Below, piece by piece: positions 62,618 to 64,000 of a stretch of 64,000 nt of DNA. Numbering within the stretch: position 1 is the stretch's first letter; every line of letters starts with the position of its first letter. The DNA lies in contig CBDFGO010000003.1 of assembly GCA_965247125.1 (NCBI GenBank), positions 1,426,001 through 1,490,000 on the forward strand, written 5' to 3'. The notes beneath the pieces were generated by a model that worked only from the letters and a program-made list of their open reading frames with translations, searched no databases and was not told the DNA's origin. This DNA is from CALBJU01 sp965247125. GTDB lineage: Bacteria > Bacteroidota > Rhodothermia > Rhodothermales > UBA10348. The position numbers and the translations under genes are program-made.

Positions 62618-63618
62618 TCGAGCGCCGTACGGTTAATCCTGAACAGGCTTTCGGCGGTCATCATCCAGATCACGCCGCGCTGCACACTGAAATCGACCAC
62701 TGCGGCGTCGAGCTCAAACGAATACTCCTCCAGCCAGCCGCCCCGAACATCAAATACATGAAGGAAATCGGAGTACACAAGCCACACTTCGCCGCGGTCC
62801 AGTCTGAGGGCTATCAAGTCGTCGAGCATCACTGACCAGGAACGGATGAACGACCCGAATTCGTCGAAGAAAACTATTTCGTTTCGAATGTCGTCTGCGA
62901 CGGCGATAATCCCGTTTCCCGCCGCAACATCTACGGGATTTTCGAGCTGGCCGGCACCCGCATCGGGTCCTCCGATGATCGTAATCGATTCCCGTAATCG
63001 ATCAATCTTGAGGACGGAGTGACTTATACCGTCAATGAGAATCAATTCGCTCCACGGAGACTCTACAATGACGACAGGCTCAGATTCCCCTGCTCTTGTT
63101 CTGACGCCCGAGAGGCGAAAGGAAGGGCTGATTGACAAATTTCTTGCCCCCCCTGTCACGCTCGGAATGGCCAATGACTCTACAAAGGCACCGTCTCTCG
63201 TGAACTTTTGCACTCGGCCGTTTCCGGCATCTGCGACCGTGTAGAAGAGGCCCGAACTGGCGTCAATATCTCGCAGGTTCAAAAACTGATCTTCACCCGT
63301 TCCCGGACCGCCTTGAATACCAAGCAACGTTCCGTCCGAGTCGAGGCGTAAAACTGCACCTCTATCATTTTCGACAACATATATAGATCCATCCGGTGAG
63401 ACAGAAAATGCACGCGCGTCATCAAACTGGGCAAGCGCTGGTCCAATCGTTATCAGATAGGAGGGTACATCTGTTGCAAACTCGGCGCGGGGTGGCGAAT
63501 GAATCGGCTCCGACGTGCCGCAGGCCGACAGCACGCCACACATCACCAATACCCCGAAGGATAAAAACGAGGCTTGAGGAAGGTCTTCTCTCGAAGATAT
63601 ATGATGGAAGACGCGCAC
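62596..63618 (-). CDS. Beta-propeller (NHL-like) lipoprotein
   Basis: A lipoprotein of about 340 residues. The signal has a lipobox LSAC (SFLSFGVLVMCGVLSAC, acylated Cys near residue 33 from the chosen start). The mature part is a six-bladed propeller of the NHL type: blade motifs such as FSVSPDGSIYVVENDRGAVLRLDSDGT, YTVADAGNGRVQKFTRDGAFV, and IAVADDIRNEIVFFDEFGSFI recur every 40-50 residues. The starting codon is uncertain: GTG at 63618 avoids overlap with purD and gives a complete signal peptide; longer frames reach into purD. It begins 4 bp after the purD stop, so the two are co-transcribed. Ligand or partner unknown. Confidence 0.75.
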   Translation of the reverse strand: MRVFHHISSREDLPQASFLSFGVLVMCGVLSACGTSEPIHSPPRAEFATDVPSYLITIGPALAQFDDARAFSVSPDGSIYVVENDRGAVLRLDSDGTLLGIQGGPGTGEDQFLNLRDIDASSGLFYTVADAGNGRVQKFTRDGAFVESLAIPSVTGGARNLSISPSFRLSGVRTRAGESEPVVIVESPWSELILIDGISHSVLKIDRLRESITIIGGPDAGAGQLENPVDVAAGNGIIAVADDIRNEIVFFDEFGSFIRSWSVMLDDLIALRLDRGEVWLVYSDFLHVFDVRGGWLEEYSFELDAAVVDFSVQRGVIWMMTAESLFRINRTALDQVMPEN

Positions 63619-63622
63619 GGGA

Positions 63623-64000
63623 TCATGCTTGTTGTTTAAGACCTTGGTGACCGATGTCCCGCCTGAATTGGGCGCCTTCAAATTCAATCTTCGCGACCGA
63701 CGCATAGGCAGACTCCAGCGCTTCCTTCAGATTCTCACCAACAGCGCATACGCCGAGTACTCGGCCGCCCGTTGTTTCCAGCTCTCCACTCGGATTTCTG
63801 CGCGTACCCGCGTGGAATATTACTGCTTGACGCTCATCTATCGAGTCAACACCGGAGATTCGATTTCCTGTTTCGTACGAACCGGGGTAGCCCTTCGATG
63901 CCATGACCACACACACTGCGGCCCCGGGGTGCATATCGAGCGTGTAGTCCTGAAACTGCCCGCGGGCCAGGGCTATAAACACGTCTACCGGATCAGACTT
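63623..64000 (-). CDS. purD: Phosphoribosylamine--glycine ligase, C-terminal part (cut by window edge)
   Basis: The last 125 codons of GAR synthetase, second step of purine synthesis. The sequence runs from DPVDVFIALARGQFQDYTLDMHPGAAVCVVMASKGYPGSYETGN through AVIFHAGTRRNPSGELETTGGRVLGVCAVGENLKEALESAYASV to the stop, which is the C-terminal domain and the end of the ATP-grasp region. The frame continues open to base 64000. The TRRN and GGRVLGV stretches are diagnostic. Followed 4 bp later by the propeller lipoprotein. Confidence 0.97.
   Translation of the reverse strand, partial: KSDPVDVFIALARGQFQDYTLDMHPGAAVCVVMASKGYPGSYETGNRISGVDSIDERQAVIFHAGTRRNPSGELETTGGRVLGVCAVGENLKEALESAYASVAKIEFEGAQFRRDIGHQGLKQQA

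Noticed and set aside
1..64000. CRISPR arrays, prophage or integrative element
   Set aside because: No regularly spaced direct repeats, phage genes, integrases or transposases are visible; only the IS-end-like repeats at 36821-36882 hint at past mobility.

Overview
The window is a chromosomal segment of a Gram-negative bacterium, most likely from the Bacteroidota side of the tree (Rhodothermota/Balneolota-like; this placement is inferred from gene content, not from a marker search). Pointers are the envelope families: GWxTD-domain proteins, a TonB receptor followed by a DUF4249-type lipoprotein, a DUF4270-like lipoprotein behind a short starch-synthase-like protein, a DUF4175 coiled-coil giant, LptD/LptF, and an S16 protein with a long C-terminal tail. 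Shine-Dalgarno sequences are mostly weak or absent and TTG/GTG starts are common, which also fits. I see no tRNA or rRNA gene, CRISPR array, prophage or intact insertion sequence. Genes are closely packed and ordinary housekeeping functions dominate.

Layout. 1-13,200: an acyl-CoA dehydrogenase cut by the left edge, pyrF with a small ABM-family monooxygenase, a TonB-dependent receptor with a hairpin leader, the DUF4175 protein, a DCC-family thiol oxidoreductase, then a same-strand envelope cluster (short GT5 protein, DUF4270-like lipoprotein, beta-barrel, TPR protein) closed by a strong terminator. 13,300-24,800: eno-ftsB-lptD, a lone PotA-type ATPase, sucC, lptF, cystathionine beta-synthase with a DUF3467 gene, and a hybrid histidine kinase. 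24,800-36,700: lon, two small genes with basic C-termini, ppdK, topA, an operon of two related single-TM proteins with rsgA, and a glutaryl-CoA dehydrogenase. 36,800-43,400: tyrA-gcvT-ftsK-purK-purE on the plus strand, preceded by three 20-bp tandem repeats that look like the end of an IS21-family element and supply the tyrA start codon. 43,500-51,300: a minus-strand operon GWxTD / TonB receptor / DUF4249-type lipoprotein / GWxTD. 51,400-64,000: mqnA-like-smpB, the classic ffh-rpsP-rimM-trmD-rplS run, an AhpD-like protein, 5-formyl-THF cyclo-ligase, two PspC proteins, an M16-fold protein without its zinc motif, adk, an XRE/ScfR-like regulator, a beta-propeller lipoprotein and the end of purD.

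Themes. Outer-membrane biogenesis and envelope stress (LptD, LptF, two TonB receptors, three lipoproteins, PspC x2 and two PspB-shaped proteins), purine/pyrimidine and one-carbon metabolism (pyrF, purE, purK, purD, gcvT, 5-FCL, adk), central carbon (eno, ppdK, sucC, two acyl-CoA dehydrogenases) and translation/secretion (S16, L19, RimM, TrmD, Ffh, SmpB, RsgA). The points most worth a second look are the IS-end repeats fused to tyrA, the GWxTD/TonB/DUF4249 operon, the 13-residue repeat tail on S16, the two SELE-motif membrane proteins, and the terminator-like leader of the first TonB receptor.
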